This document shows, in pieces, positions 9,098-18,071 of a DNA stretch of 64,000 nt; position 1 is the stretch's first letter; each line of letters begins with the position of its first letter. Location of the stretch: NCBI RefSeq assembly GCF_024281035.1, contig NZ_JAMXLH010000032.1, positions 156,764 to 220,763 of the forward strand, in the 5' to 3' direction. The translations under genes and the position numbers were made by a program. The DNA is from Paraburkholderia sp. (GTDB lineage Bacteria; Pseudomonadota; Gammaproteobacteria; Burkholderiales; Burkholderiaceae). The notes beneath the pieces were generated by a model. That model was not told where the DNA came from. It ran no database searches and saw nothing but the letters and a program-made list of their open reading frames with translations.

Positions 9098-10138
9098 ATG
9101 GGCAAGATTAAGATCGTTGGTGGAGACATTTATCAACGCGTATGGGATAGGCCTGCGCAGAAGGTCGCACGAGAGCTTGGGATATCCGGCACTAGGCTGA
9201 AGAAGATCTGCAGGGAACTGGGCGTCCCGACGCCGCCACGAGGTTACTGGGCAAAAATCGAGGCGGGAAATTCTGCCATGCGGACGCCACTTCCCGATAC
9301 GGCAACGCGGCAGGTGATGTACTGCGATTCCACAGCGAAAAAGTATCGCGATGCGCCGCCGCCAGATCTTGGCCACCGACTGCGCCAAATCAAGACGGAA
9401 GAGGAATCTTGCCTTCCGCCGATCGTCACGTATGTCGATGGGCCGTTGCGCGCAGCGTGCGTACAAGTTATCTCTGAGAGGCTCTTCTTCCACAAGCCAA
9501 ATTGCATTTCCGATGCGATAAGCACGTCGCGCGAGCGTCGACATCGAGCGTTGGTCATTGCAGACGCGCTGGTGGAGGCGTTGCGTCAGCGCGGTTTCAA
9601 GGCACAAGAGAGGAAGGGAAGACTTGTCATATCTCGCGGACTGTTTGAAATGACGGTTCGCCTTACTGATGTCGACAGTCTGAACGGGCAGCCGACTGCC
9701 ACCCCAGGGAGTCGCGGTCTGCGCCTGATACTGCGTCAGATTGGCGGGAGAGGCCTCGTTCATGCTCGAGACGAAGCGACCCGGACAATTGATGATCAAC
9801 TCGGGCGAGTAGTCTTAGCCATCAGGCGGGTGGAGGCCACGAATGCCTACTACGCGGACCGCGCAGCGGTGGAATCGCAACGACTCGTTGCCAAGCTTGA
9901 ACTGGAGAAGGTGAGTCAGTTGTGGGAGGAGGTCGACACCTGGTTGCGAGTTCAACAATGTCGAAGTTATCTTGACCGGTTCGAGGCCGAACTTGCGGCA
10001 ACCGGCGCTTCTTTTGACACTGATTCCAGTCCTGTTGCGTGGCTTCGTTGGGCGAGAAGCGTGTGTGATACGCATGACCCCATGCTCGCTCGCATTTCCC
10101 GATCATTGGCATCCGGTATGTCGCGGGAAGCACAGTAA
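9098..10138 (+). CDS. Conserved hypothetical protein with an HTH-like N-terminal motif
   Basis: The ATG at 9098 follows GAGAGGAG, so it is preferred over the TTG at 9080; the product is 346 residues. Residues about 11-45 contain VWDRPAQKVARELGISGTRLKKICRELGVPTPPRGYWAKIEAG, a helix-turn-helix-like block that I recall from uncharacterised proteobacterial proteins found near mobile DNA (quoted stretch: see PTPPRGYWAK as its key part). The middle and C-terminus are rich in Arg and Glu and probably helical. It lies just outside the transposition module and could be cargo of it. The biochemical role is unknown. Confidence 0.7.
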   Translation: MGKIKIVGGDIYQRVWDRPAQKVARELGISGTRLKKICRELGVPTPPRGYWAKIEAGNSAMRTPLPDTATRQVMYCDSTAKKYRDAPPPDLGHRLRQIKTEEESCLPPIVTYVDGPLRAACVQVISERLFFHKPNCISDAISTSRERRHRALVIADALVEALRQRGFKAQERKGRLVISRGLFEMTVRLTDVDSLNGQPTATPGSRGLRLILRQIGGRGLVHARDEATRTIDDQLGRVVLAIRRVEATNAYYADRAAVESQRLVAKLELEKVSQLWEEVDTWLRVQQCRSYLDRFEAELAATGASFDTDSSPVAWLRWARSVCDTHDPMLARISRSLASGMSREAQ

Positions 10139-10673
10139 CCATTGGCGATGTTTCACGTTGTCCAACGAAGCGTTATGCACTCCTTCACAAATCGCCAATC
10201 AAACTGCTGCTAAAATTCAAACAACGGAAATGCTGAGATTGAATCGGGAAATCTTTGCATTTTTAATTGGTAATTCTTGGCGCGATATAAATGAAAGTGG
10301 CTGTATTATTTATAAGCGTTAAGCGTACTATTTAACCATATAAAATTTTGATTTCTTTGTGCGTTTGATGTAAAAACTCAATAGCCGCGTTATTTGGAAG
10401 CGGCATGTCAAACTTTTCGCTTGTTGAAATGACAGGATGCCAGCGTGGCCTGCATACCTTGGGCCCGGGGCAGGAGATTCCATCATGGGATACGGATAAA
10501 GCGATTCCGTCGAGGAGCTATTGGCGTAGCTCCTCGACGCAGATGACGCGCAAGAACTGCGTTCCGGCCTCTTCTTGCGGAAAGTACACAGCAAGGTGTG
10601 CTTGAGGATGATTTTTGCCCAGGAAAAGCCAAAAGTCAACCTCATTTGCGCCTTGAACAATTGAGGGGCGTAA
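10139..10673 (+). promoter_or_regulatory. AT-rich leader before the transposase operon, possible left transposon end
   Basis: Some 535 bases without a gene, much more AT-rich than the flanks (10180-10410), as is common at transposon ends. It holds several short TTTGAT/ATCAAA words (near 10200, 10345, 10370 and 10407) that could be transposase-binding repeats, and two hairpins: 10508-10539 (listed separately) and a CGCAAGAA...TTCTTGCG stem near 10550-10580. I could not define a TGT...ACA terminal inverted repeat matched to the right side, so the end is not mapped. Confidence 0.4.
10508..10539. repeat. Perfect 13-bp inverted repeat upstream of the transposase gene
   Basis: CGTCGAGGAGCTA (10508-10520) and its exact reverse complement (10527-10539) surround a 6-base loop. 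It lies about 135 bases upstream of the transposase start. No T-tract follows. It could be an operator for the XRE regulator encoded in the element, an attenuator, or part of the transposon end. Confidence 0.6.
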
Positions 10674-13427
10674 ATGAAAAGAAAGGAATTCATTTTCCCG
10701 AGTTCATCGTCCCCCAAAATCGCGCGACCCTCCTTGGCCGCTGCGAGCGCTGCCCGTGGGCGGGGCAGTGAAAACATCTGGGTGGCTGACATTCCCAAAG
10801 CCAGTGCCCGATCGGTCATTCTTGGCAATGCTTTGCTAATTCACAGCGTGTGCCGCCTGGTACTCGATCCTGCCGTGCGCTGGTTTGGGGTGGACTGGGC
10901 GACAGTGAAAGAGGCCGCAGAATCCGACGGCCTGAAGGGTGACGGCATGATCCTCGTGGAGTCCCTGCGGGGAGATAGGACCTGGCACCGCGTCTACTCG
11001 GGAGGCGAGAGCACCGGGGCTTCCGGGTACCCGGAGCGATCCTCGAGCGGTATACCGATCCAGGTGTCCACCATCCAAGAGCTCGGAGACTGGCAGATCC
11101 GGTTTGACAACCTTGCCACCTTGATCCAGATGGCGAATTCGGTGCGCAGATACAGCTGGTCGCCCCTTTATCTGGAGTTGGTGGCGCGTCTTAATTTGAC
11201 CGGCGTGTCGACATTTGAGGAACTCCTAAGCTTTTATCCAGATGACCGTGGTTTGGCTCTTGGGGCTGTCGCTAGGATGGTCCTCGAGCGCACGGCTTTC
11301 ATTGAGCTGGACGAGGATCTCTTTGGGTTGGGAACAATACTGCGGGCGGTGCCGGAGGACAAGGCGGAGTTGGCGCGGGTCGAGCCGGTCGTTGTTCACG
11401 CCCCTCTGGCTGCCCACGCTGAGCCCGCATTGGCTCAGAAGGCTCGGCGTGGTCGGCCCCGGACGCGAGCCAGCAACTATACGTCTACGGTCGGGTGGCC
11501 GGCACCCGATGCCAGCGCGATTCCCGACGACCAGGTTTATGAGCGTCGGCGAGACGCCGTGGAACTGTATATTGCCGACGCATCTGCCGACGAGATCCAG
11601 CAGTTGACCGGGCTGTCGATTGATCAGGCTCGCTACTATTTTGATCGATGTACAACCACGAGCGACGACCGTGGCATTTTTGGATTCTATGGACTGCTAG
11701 ACAACTACAGGGTGAAGGCTTACGTGCGTAAAGCGCCCACAAACGGAGAGGCACAGTACAAGTCAGCCGGGTTTGCAGGTGCGCTTGGACAGGCGTTGGC
11801 GAAGTTTGAGGATGTGGAGACGTGGCTGAATGAAACAATTCTGAAAGAAGCGAACGGGGAGGGTCCGCGCAATTCGAACCCGAAGCTAGCACTAGAGTTG
11901 AAGAAAAAGCTGAGCGCCCACGGCGTGGGTGACGACGAGTGGCCGGGTTGTACGGATGACGGCGGATCTGAGGCCATCCGGCGGTATCGTCATGAACTTG
12001 TCGGTCCTGGCAAACCGGTTACCGGGGGTGACGCAGCGCGACAGGCTAACCAGATAGGGACCGGCCACGAAGTTGTGATCAAGTCCCTCCGACCACTTTC
12101 ATTCATACAGCTCGACTATCAAACCATCGGAGCACATACGATCCTGAAGTTGCTGAACAAATATGGAAAGGTCGTCAAGATTCCGCTTAGGAGATGGAGT
12201 ATTGGCTATGCCGCGTATGAATACCCTCGCGCCATAGCAGGCGTCGGTACCTGCTATGAGCAGGAGCCGTCCGTTGATACCGCGTTGGAAACCATTAGCA
12301 GCCTGCTTGATCCGGGGGACGACATACTCTATGAAGGCCGCCTTCGCCGGACGGAGAACGGCAAGTTTCTCGCTCGACACTTTGTGAAGGCTCTGGAGTG
12401 GAACGCATGGACTGTTTTACTGCTGGACAACGCCAAAGTGAACAAGGCCCAGGACATGGTCCACAATGTAATCGACGACACTGGGTGTTTTATCTGTTTC
12501 GGGGCGCCACACAAGTGGTGGCCACGGTCCATCATTGAGGCGGTGATCCATCGCATCAACGCCAACGGGCTCGCGAGGGTACAGTCCACCGCCGGTACGG
12601 GTCCGGCGGATACAAAAAAGAAGAAAAACCCTGCTGCCGTTGCCATGCGGATGGAATTCGATCGGGATGCTGCAGAGGAAATCATTTTTGGCTCTATTTG
12701 CGACTACAACGTCTCAGCCGCAGGCAACCTTCAAGGTTCGAGTCCAATCGATGCCGCTGCTTCATACGTCAGAACAGGCAACAACGGTTTTTTTCTTCGA
12801 CCGCTGCCGAAGGAAACCCAACTCAACGCAAACCTGCTCTACCACTGCGTAGAAGCGACGGTTCAAGTCCACCCACGCGGGGGTAAGCCCTTTCTGAGGA
12901 TCAAAGGCCCACACTTCACGGGTGAGATCCTTGCGTCTGCGCGCCAATTCGTCCGCAAAAAAGTGCTGGCGTTCTTGTTACGCCGGGACGTGCGGTATGG
13001 GAAGGTCTTCGCGAAAGATACCGGCGAGGCGTTGGGTGAGATCAGAATGCAGGGCGATCGGGCACGTGCGCCCCAATCGTGGAAAGACTTCCTGCTTTTC
13101 AAGGGGGAGCCATCGGCGGGGCGAAATATGCGCGACGCTCTGAGTGGGGGGGATGAGGAGAAGGGCCGGCCGAAAGGTAAGTCCACGCGGTCCGCATCGA
13201 GCGGATCTGCACAGGCAGTGCCCGACGCCCGCGCAATCCTTCGGGAGGAGCGCACAGCTGTGCTCGCCGCTCGTGCGCCAGCAGCGTCCGTTTCACCGTC
13301 GCCTGCTTCGCCACCACCTGTTCCGCAGACAAAGGACCCGCAAGGAGAGCCTACGGTGCCGGAGGTTCTTGATGACCCATGGGGAATCGCGTCTGTTCCT
13401 CGCAATGCAGGAATCCATCATGGATGA
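10674..13427 (+). CDS. TnsB/TniA-type DDE transposase of a Tn7/Tn5053-like element
   Basis: A 917-residue protein with an rve-type catalytic core. Likely active-site residues are D481 in FIQLDYQTIG, D585 in VLLLDNAKVN and E622 in RSIIEAVIHRIN, giving the D-x36-E spacing typical of TnsB/TniA/MuA. The N-terminal part (with RRGRPRTRA near residue 262) should carry the DNA-end-binding helices; the C-terminal 100 residues are Pro/Ala/Ser-rich and could contact the ATPase partner. A GAGGGG ribosome-binding site precedes the ATG at 10674. It overlaps the next gene by 56 bases, which implies translational coupling. No TnsA endonuclease gene is present, so transposition may proceed by the replicative/cointegrate route as in Tn5053 (inference). 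Confidence 0.8.
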   Translation: MKRKEFIFPSSSSPKIARPSLAAASAARGRGSENIWVADIPKASARSVILGNALLIHSVCRLVLDPAVRWFGVDWATVKEAAESDGLKGDGMILVESLRGDRTWHRVYSGGESTGASGYPERSSSGIPIQVSTIQELGDWQIRFDNLATLIQMANSVRRYSWSPLYLELVARLNLTGVSTFEELLSFYPDDRGLALGAVARMVLERTAFIELDEDLFGLGTILRAVPEDKAELARVEPVVVHAPLAAHAEPALAQKARRGRPRTRASNYTSTVGWPAPDASAIPDDQVYERRRDAVELYIADASADEIQQLTGLSIDQARYYFDRCTTTSDDRGIFGFYGLLDNYRVKAYVRKAPTNGEAQYKSAGFAGALGQALAKFEDVETWLNETILKEANGEGPRNSNPKLALELKKKLSAHGVGDDEWPGCTDDGGSEAIRRYRHELVGPGKPVTGGDAARQANQIGTGHEVVIKSLRPLSFIQLDYQTIGAHTILKLLNKYGKVVKIPLRRWSIGYAAYEYPRAIAGVGTCYEQEPSVDTALETISSLLDPGDDILYEGRLRRTENGKFLARHFVKALEWNAWTVLLLDNAKVNKAQDMVHNVIDDTGCFICFGAPHKWWPRSIIEAVIHRINANGLARVQSTAGTGPADTKKKKNPAAVAMRMEFDRDAAEEIIFGSICDYNVSAAGNLQGSSPIDAAASYVRTGNNGFFLRPLPKETQLNANLLYHCVEATVQVHPRGGKPFLRIKGPHFTGEILASARQFVRKKVLAFLLRRDVRYGKVFAKDTGEALGEIRMQGDRARAPQSWKDFLLFKGEPSAGRNMRDALSGGDEEKGRPKGKSTRSASSGSAQAVPDARAILREERTAVLAARAPAASVSPSPASPPPVPQTKDPQGEPTVPEVLDDPWGIASVPRNAGIHHG

Positions 13428-14475
13428 GCAGCTTGTCCGCCCGAAGCTTGGCCAGCGCCCGGATCTCTCCCGCCAGGAACTTCTGGCGCTGCATCCATTG
13501 CCGAATCGGGAACCGGTCGAAACCGCCGAACTGGTTTGCGTATATCGGTTGGTCAAACTACTGGTTCTAATCGGCGGTGACGGGTGTTGTATTGAAGGCG
13601 CTTCTTGTTCGGGCAGGTCGACGTTGATCGCATCGACCGCGCTGTATCTCCAGGCAGATTTTCCCAAGATTCCCCACTACGTGTATACGACGCAGTCAAG
13701 CGCACTCAACGACCGTGAATTTCTGGAGAGCTGGCTTGCGGCCATCGGTCATGAGTTTCGTCAGGGACGCGACCGCACGTTGCGTCAGCGGATTCATACA
13801 AGATTCGTGAATGCGGCGGCCAGCCTTGGCGCAAGAAAGATCATCCTTCTGATCGATAATGCTCAGTTCATGCATACACGGGAGCTCGATTTTCTCGTAG
13901 ATGTACGGGGCGAACTTGCCAGACACGGCATTACTCTCGTCACGGTTTTCTTTGGTGACATTGGAACCGCCAACGCTCTGAGGAAGCTGGCGGGGGACGA
14001 GTCGCCAGGAATGTGGTCGTTGAACCTCACATTCCAGTTGTCAGGCTTGAGTTCCGATGACGTTCAAGCGGTGTTTGACACTCTCGATGCACTTCCGTTT
14101 TTTGAGGCGGGAACAACATGGACCCAGTTTTTCATGCAGCAGGCTTGGGAAAAAAAGTGGCGGTTGGCTGATCACGTGACAACCTTTTATGCCGGGCTGG
14201 AGAAGTCCAGGCTAGCCACCGCGTTGCGCACCGCTTCCGGCAAGGGAAAAGGCGAGCGGCCGGACGTGCCAGCCGGCTTGCTGTTTATGACGCTGCGTCG
14301 CTTCCTCCCCTACGTGGGCTCGCTCGGGGATCGGTTTAAGCTAGGGGACATGCCCAGCTATTGGGACATAGCGATCCGGACATCAGGTTACACGTCGTCC
14401 GACCAGCGACTCAGCGAGGCTTTGCCCCTGTTCGGTCTGCCGCGCGGCGGCCAGTCGGGACGAAGATTGCCATAG
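13372..14475 (+). CDS. TnsC/TniB-type AAA+ regulator with degenerate nucleotide-binding motifs
   Basis: It lies between a DDE transposase and a TniQ protein, as TnsC/TniB does; that ATPase selects targets and activates the transposase. The ATG at 13372 is six bases after GGAGG inside the transposase gene; ATGs at 13405 and 13420 are alternatives. The product is 367 residues. The P-loop reads GASCSGRST (residues 76-84), with Arg instead of the invariant Lys, and the Walker B reads KIILLIDNAQ (D162, N163), with Asn where the catalytic Glu is expected. The fold therefore looks AAA+, but hydrolysis may be weak or absent. The C-terminus is rich in basic residues. Confidence 0.75.
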   Translation: MTHGESRLFLAMQESIMDEQLVRPKLGQRPDLSRQELLALHPLPNREPVETAELVCVYRLVKLLVLIGGDGCCIEGASCSGRSTLIASTALYLQADFPKIPHYVYTTQSSALNDREFLESWLAAIGHEFRQGRDRTLRQRIHTRFVNAAASLGARKIILLIDNAQFMHTRELDFLVDVRGELARHGITLVTVFFGDIGTANALRKLAGDESPGMWSLNLTFQLSGLSSDDVQAVFDTLDALPFFEAGTTWTQFFMQQAWEKKWRLADHVTTFYAGLEKSRLATALRTASGKGKGERPDVPAGLLFMTLRRFLPYVGSLGDRFKLGDMPSYWDIAIRTSGYTSSDQRLSEALPLFGLPRGGQSGRRLP

Positions 14476-14483
14476 ACGCCGAA

Positions 14484-15716
14484 ATGTTGCCCTTCGAGTC
14501 TGAGTTTTCGGTTCATGTACGTTTTGCCCAAGCGAATATCGTCGGCGTCAGCGGGGTACGCGTGGGTGCCGCTCGGCCGTGTCAGTGGTTGCCAAGCTTC
14601 AACCGTCCGGCCCAGGCGCGATCAGCTATGCCAGGCGCCGCAGCGAGTGATGCCTGGCTTGCCGTTCAAGGCAAGCAACGGGGTACCCTTGTCGAACGGT
14701 ATCTGTTTTCCAGCCAGTTGCGGATCTGCCCGGTCTGCTGGGCAGAGCGATACCATTCATATGTGTATCAGCTAGTCTTCGCGCCCGTCTGCCCGGTCCA
14801 TGGCTGTCCCCTGGTTACCGAGTGTCTTGCGTGCGGGGCGGATCTACCGGGCGAGGGAGCCGACAATCTACGCGCGCATCGCTGGTATCGGTGCAGGCAA
14901 TGCGGGGCGCCGGTTAGCGGGGCGAGTGCGGACTGTTCGGGGTACGTGCAGGACGGTGACCCGGCGAGCCTCGCGACTGCACTCGTTGAGCGATTGTCGC
15001 CACTCGTCGCATGGCTCGAGCGCATCAGTACCGCACCTTTCATGAAACCGCAGGTGCTGCGCCAGATCCACGCCCGTGCGTTTCCCTGGGAGCCCGCCGC
15101 ATTCCTCCACAGCGTCGCATATGTCAGGCTTGCTGGTCCATCCTCGTTGCTTCAGTCTCCGGCGTTTGCCAATATCACGACGCTGCACTGGAAATTAGAA
15201 GTACTACCAAATCGATTGATGCCAGATTGGACGTTCGATAGGCGCGTCGACCGAGTGACGCTGCATGTAATGTGGTGGAAGGTCTGTCGTCGCGTGGAGC
15301 ACTGGTCTGCGGACTCGCCAGGCTCTACGCACAGGAACAGTCGAGATGGGAACGCTGAAAGTGGGGCGGTCGCGACGCAGTTGCGAGCGACGTTTCAGGC
15401 GTCGCCGGAATTGAGGTTGTTGGCCTCATCTCGCATTCCGCCGCTCGTACCACTAGAGCGGCATGCGGGAGGCGCCCCCCGACTGGCCCTGCTCGCGTAT
15501 TTTCTTGGTGTATGGGCGACGGCGATCTGGAAGGCGTTTTTAGGGCAGCCGGTCAATCCATCGAACTGGAATCCCCCGTTCTTCGTTGAGGAGTCAGGCG
15601 GTGTGCAACAAGGCTGGGTTCTTTTTCCATCAGTGCCGGGCCTGTCGATCTCCCCCTTCAACTGTGAGGAGGTGCCTCTGGAATTTCCCACCGGCAACCG
15701 CGATCGGTTCACCTGA
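14484..15716 (+). CDS. TniQ/TnsD-family target-selection protein (first copy)
   Basis: A 410-residue TniQ-family protein. The zinc-binding block is clear: C82-x2-C85 (ICPVCWAERY), C103-x2-H106 (PVCPVHGCPL) and C114-x2-C117 (ECLACG), with a further CRQCG about 30 residues later. TniQ/TnsD proteins recognise the target and recruit TnsC. The ATG at 14484 lies nine bases after the ATPase stop and has a poor ribosome-binding site, which suggests coupling; an in-frame ATG at 14361 would overlap the ATPase by 115 bases. It ends just before the convergent XRE gene. Confidence 0.82.
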   Translation: MLPFESEFSVHVRFAQANIVGVSGVRVGAARPCQWLPSFNRPAQARSAMPGAAASDAWLAVQGKQRGTLVERYLFSSQLRICPVCWAERYHSYVYQLVFAPVCPVHGCPLVTECLACGADLPGEGADNLRAHRWYRCRQCGAPVSGASADCSGYVQDGDPASLATALVERLSPLVAWLERISTAPFMKPQVLRQIHARAFPWEPAAFLHSVAYVRLAGPSSLLQSPAFANITTLHWKLEVLPNRLMPDWTFDRRVDRVTLHVMWWKVCRRVEHWSADSPGSTHRNSRDGNAESGAVATQLRATFQASPELRLLASSRIPPLVPLERHAGGAPRLALLAYFLGVWATAIWKAFLGQPVNPSNWNPPFFVEESGGVQQGWVLFPSVPGLSISPFNCEEVPLEFPTGNRDRFT

Positions 15717-15719
15717 GGA

Positions 15720-15971
15720 CTAGAGCCCCGCCGACGCGAACAGATCGGATACGCGGCACCCCAGCGCACGTGCGACCCGGATCAGCGTCTGTGCGGACGA
15801 GTTGCGTTCGCCGCGCTCCAGCTTGCCCAGATTCGTCGGGTGCAGCCCGCAGTCAGACGCCAGTACTTCCTGGCTGAGACCCGCCTGGAAGCGGCGCTCG
15901 CGCACAGCCGCCCCCAGTGCCACTAGGTTTTCATCCCGCACCAATCCCCTTGCCGCTCCATGATTTGCCAT
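15720..15971 (-). CDS. Small XRE-family HTH regulator
   Basis: An 83-residue protein that is almost entirely one Cro/C1-type HTH (GAAVRERRFQAGLSQEVLA ... HPTNLGKLERGERN ... LIRVARALGCRVSDLF). It is encoded convergent to the first TniQ gene, with stops four bases apart, and divergent from the 16057 ORF. It is a plausible repressor of the transposition operon or of the following genes. Palindromes that might be its operator are not obvious in the short gap 15972-16056. Confidence 0.85.
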   Translation of the reverse strand: MANHGAARGLVRDENLVALGAAVRERRFQAGLSQEVLASDCGLHPTNLGKLERGERNSSAQTLIRVARALGCRVSDLFASAGL

Positions 15972-16056
15972 GGCCGCAATGGTCTGTCCGTGCTAATATC
16001 CCGTCTAATGTCTTTGAGATCTTTTTTGTTAAATTTTCGAGAAATCCAGTCACGGA

Positions 16057-16515
16057 ATGTTTTTTACTGATCCATCGTGGCAGGCAACGGTCCGTATTGC
16101 CGGGATGGCACCGTCGTTGCCGCAGAAGTTTCACAGGTGGAGACTGGTAGGGCTGCCATTCAATGCGCCGACATTCATCGTGTCGTCAACAGACGGCGGG
16201 CCCGACATTGATACGCAGGCATTGATGGTCAGTGACCCCGACGCGCTGATCCAGTTGCTCCAGCAGTCGTGGCCTGAGTCGACGCCGATCGTCCGCGTTA
16301 TGGGGCGCGGCAAGATCGCACTCGTGCGCGAGCTTTGGCTGTACTCCTTCGGGCAATGGGAGGGTTACGCCTACAAAACCAGTAAAGGAAAACTGGAGAG
16401 CTGCAGCCCATACCAACCCGATATCCCAACTGAGGCAGAAGGGATCTGCATTTGGACTGGCCGCGCTGGCATGCTCGTCACAGCTACCCGGAAATCGACT
16501 TCCCAATCGGGCTAA
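16057..16515 (+). CDS. Hypothetical protein of the transposition module
   Basis: A 152-residue ORF that begins 85 bases from the divergent XRE gene and stops three bases before the second TniQ start, so the two are probably co-translated. It has no recognised domain, signal peptide or membrane segment. The centre (IVRVMGRGKIALVRELWLYS) is basic. It could be a second targeting subunit or a diverged N-terminus of a TnsD-like protein; this is speculation. Confidence 0.6.
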   Translation: MFFTDPSWQATVRIAGMAPSLPQKFHRWRLVGLPFNAPTFIVSSTDGGPDIDTQALMVSDPDALIQLLQQSWPESTPIVRVMGRGKIALVRELWLYSFGQWEGYAYKTSKGKLESCSPYQPDIPTEAEGICIWTGRAGMLVTATRKSTSQSG

Positions 16516-16518
16516 ACC

Positions 16519-17886
16519 GTGGTTTCCGCATTTTCCCCACCGGGAGACATGGTCAGCGGTGCCGCGGGGCTGGGGTGGATGCCACTGCCATCGGAATCCA
16601 CGTGGGGAGTGCTCATGCGGCTTGCAGTGTGGAATACCGTGTCGATCTGGGAGGCTCAGGCGTTTCTGGCGGAGACTACCTGCCATAAGACCGCACGTAA
16701 TCTATACCAATCTGGGTGGGTATCACCCGTTACCATTCGGCGGCTCGGGTGGCGATGGCGACCTGCCGAACTGCAACTGTTCCCGTCAAGCAGCCGCTTC
16801 CAGCCGGTGCTTTGGGCGGAAATCGTACGATTCTGTCCGATCTGTCTTGGGCTCGGATTTCACTCCATCTGGTTTCAGCTCAGGGCATTACAGCAGTGCC
16901 CGATACATGGTTGCCGAATAGAAAGCAGTTGCATGGCATGTGGCGTTAGATTGTCGCAGTATCGTCTAACCAGCTGCGAACGTGCGCCCGCTTACTACTG
17001 TGTCACCTGCAAGGCTGCGATCGCTGGTGCGCCTCTCGTGGCCGACGATGTCATGGAATTCTTCGAACAGCGCGAGTGCGTCGAAGACGCATTTGCACCA
17101 TGGAAACGGTGGTTCCACCGCGCTCAATGCCGTCTGGCTATTCTTGACGAGCATGTGCGCCAAAAGCGCACTGGCCACCTTGTTGAAGGGTACCGGCACG
17201 GGCTAATGGCCGGTGCAGTGCAGGTACTGGCTCCATATCCGGCCAGGTGTGCGAGCGGGCTGGGGTATCCCGTTCAGTTGTGCTCGTGGCGCGTCCGGCT
17301 TGCCCGGCCTGCCAGCTTTGAGTTGCCGACCAGACGTGGATTCCTGAGCGGAGGTATGGCGCAACGCATTTACCAGGCGACGCTGCGCGCTCTCATCCAG
17401 TATGCGTCGAGCCTCCCGCAGTCGGCGGACGTGCCGGACAGGCTGGTGTTCTGTGGCGACCGCTCGGCAGAGCTGGCTGGATGGCAGGCCGAGCGGTTGG
17501 CGCTCATTCTCCTGCGATGTGCCTTCGAGCAAAGTCAAATCCTGGACTGGAAACAGGACGTTGCAGGTGCGGCTCTCCGGGAGTCTGCCCTCATAGCCGC
17601 CATCAGCAGCAATACCCTGCTGCGCGTGACCTGTCGGGCGCTCATCGTCGCCGCATATCTCGGCTTTTGCTGGCTCGCCAGATACCACATCTGTAACGGC
17701 TTTCTTTCGAGGGCAGATCTTGCGACGGCTCCGGACGAACTGTTTGTATCGGGTCGGGCCAAAGTCGGGGACGTGGAGTACGGCGTCGCTATAGTGCCCT
17801 GTCACACGTTGCCCGAGAGCCTCTTTCCACGAAAAATGGGACGACAAAACCATGGGGACAAGGCGGTGAAGTCATGCTGCGATTGA
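16519..17886 (+). CDS. TniQ/TnsD-family protein (second, divergent copy)
   Basis: A 455-residue protein with the same zinc-ribbon arrangement as the first TniQ: C106-x2-C109 (RFCPICLGLG), C127-x2-H130 (QQCPIHGCRI) and C138-x2-C141 (SCMACG), then a CVTC about 25 residues later. The rest is unlike the first copy. The GTG at 16519 is used here; an ATG at 16549 has a GGGAG only two bases away. Two different TniQ proteins in one module usually mean two target pathways, as with TnsD-like and TniQ proteins in Tn7 relatives (family knowledge). Confidence 0.78.
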   Translation: MVSAFSPPGDMVSGAAGLGWMPLPSESTWGVLMRLAVWNTVSIWEAQAFLAETTCHKTARNLYQSGWVSPVTIRRLGWRWRPAELQLFPSSSRFQPVLWAEIVRFCPICLGLGFHSIWFQLRALQQCPIHGCRIESSCMACGVRLSQYRLTSCERAPAYYCVTCKAAIAGAPLVADDVMEFFEQRECVEDAFAPWKRWFHRAQCRLAILDEHVRQKRTGHLVEGYRHGLMAGAVQVLAPYPARCASGLGYPVQLCSWRVRLARPASFELPTRRGFLSGGMAQRIYQATLRALIQYASSLPQSADVPDRLVFCGDRSAELAGWQAERLALILLRCAFEQSQILDWKQDVAGAALRESALIAAISSNTLLRVTCRALIVAAYLGFCWLARYHICNGFLSRADLATAPDELFVSGRAKVGDVEYGVAIVPCHTLPESLFPRKMGRQNHGDKAVKSCCD

Positions 17887-18071
17887 CGTTGAATGCCGAT
17901 TGGCGTGCGGGAGAAAGGCTGCATGTCTCCGTAGAATTGATAGGACCTGGATCCGGCTGACAATTCCGGCCGGCAGACCTGGTTGCACGCCTGGTAGCGA
18001 TCGGAATTGGTAGAAAACTGTCCGCCAATACGGCGACCTGGACTCGAGTTCTCAGGCAAACCGAGGTGGTT

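Larger units (their letters stand above)
10674..17886 (+). mobile_element. Core of a Tn7/Tn5053-like transposon (transposase, ATPase, two TniQ)
   Basis: Gene order (TnsB-like, TnsC-like, TniQ-like, XRE on the opposite strand, small ORF, second TniQ-like) and the overlapping starts define one transposition module. Boundaries are given only for the core genes. The real element probably extends left into 10139-10673 and right past the small ORFs at 18072-19248. No terminal repeats or target duplication could be fixed by eye. Confidence 0.75.
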
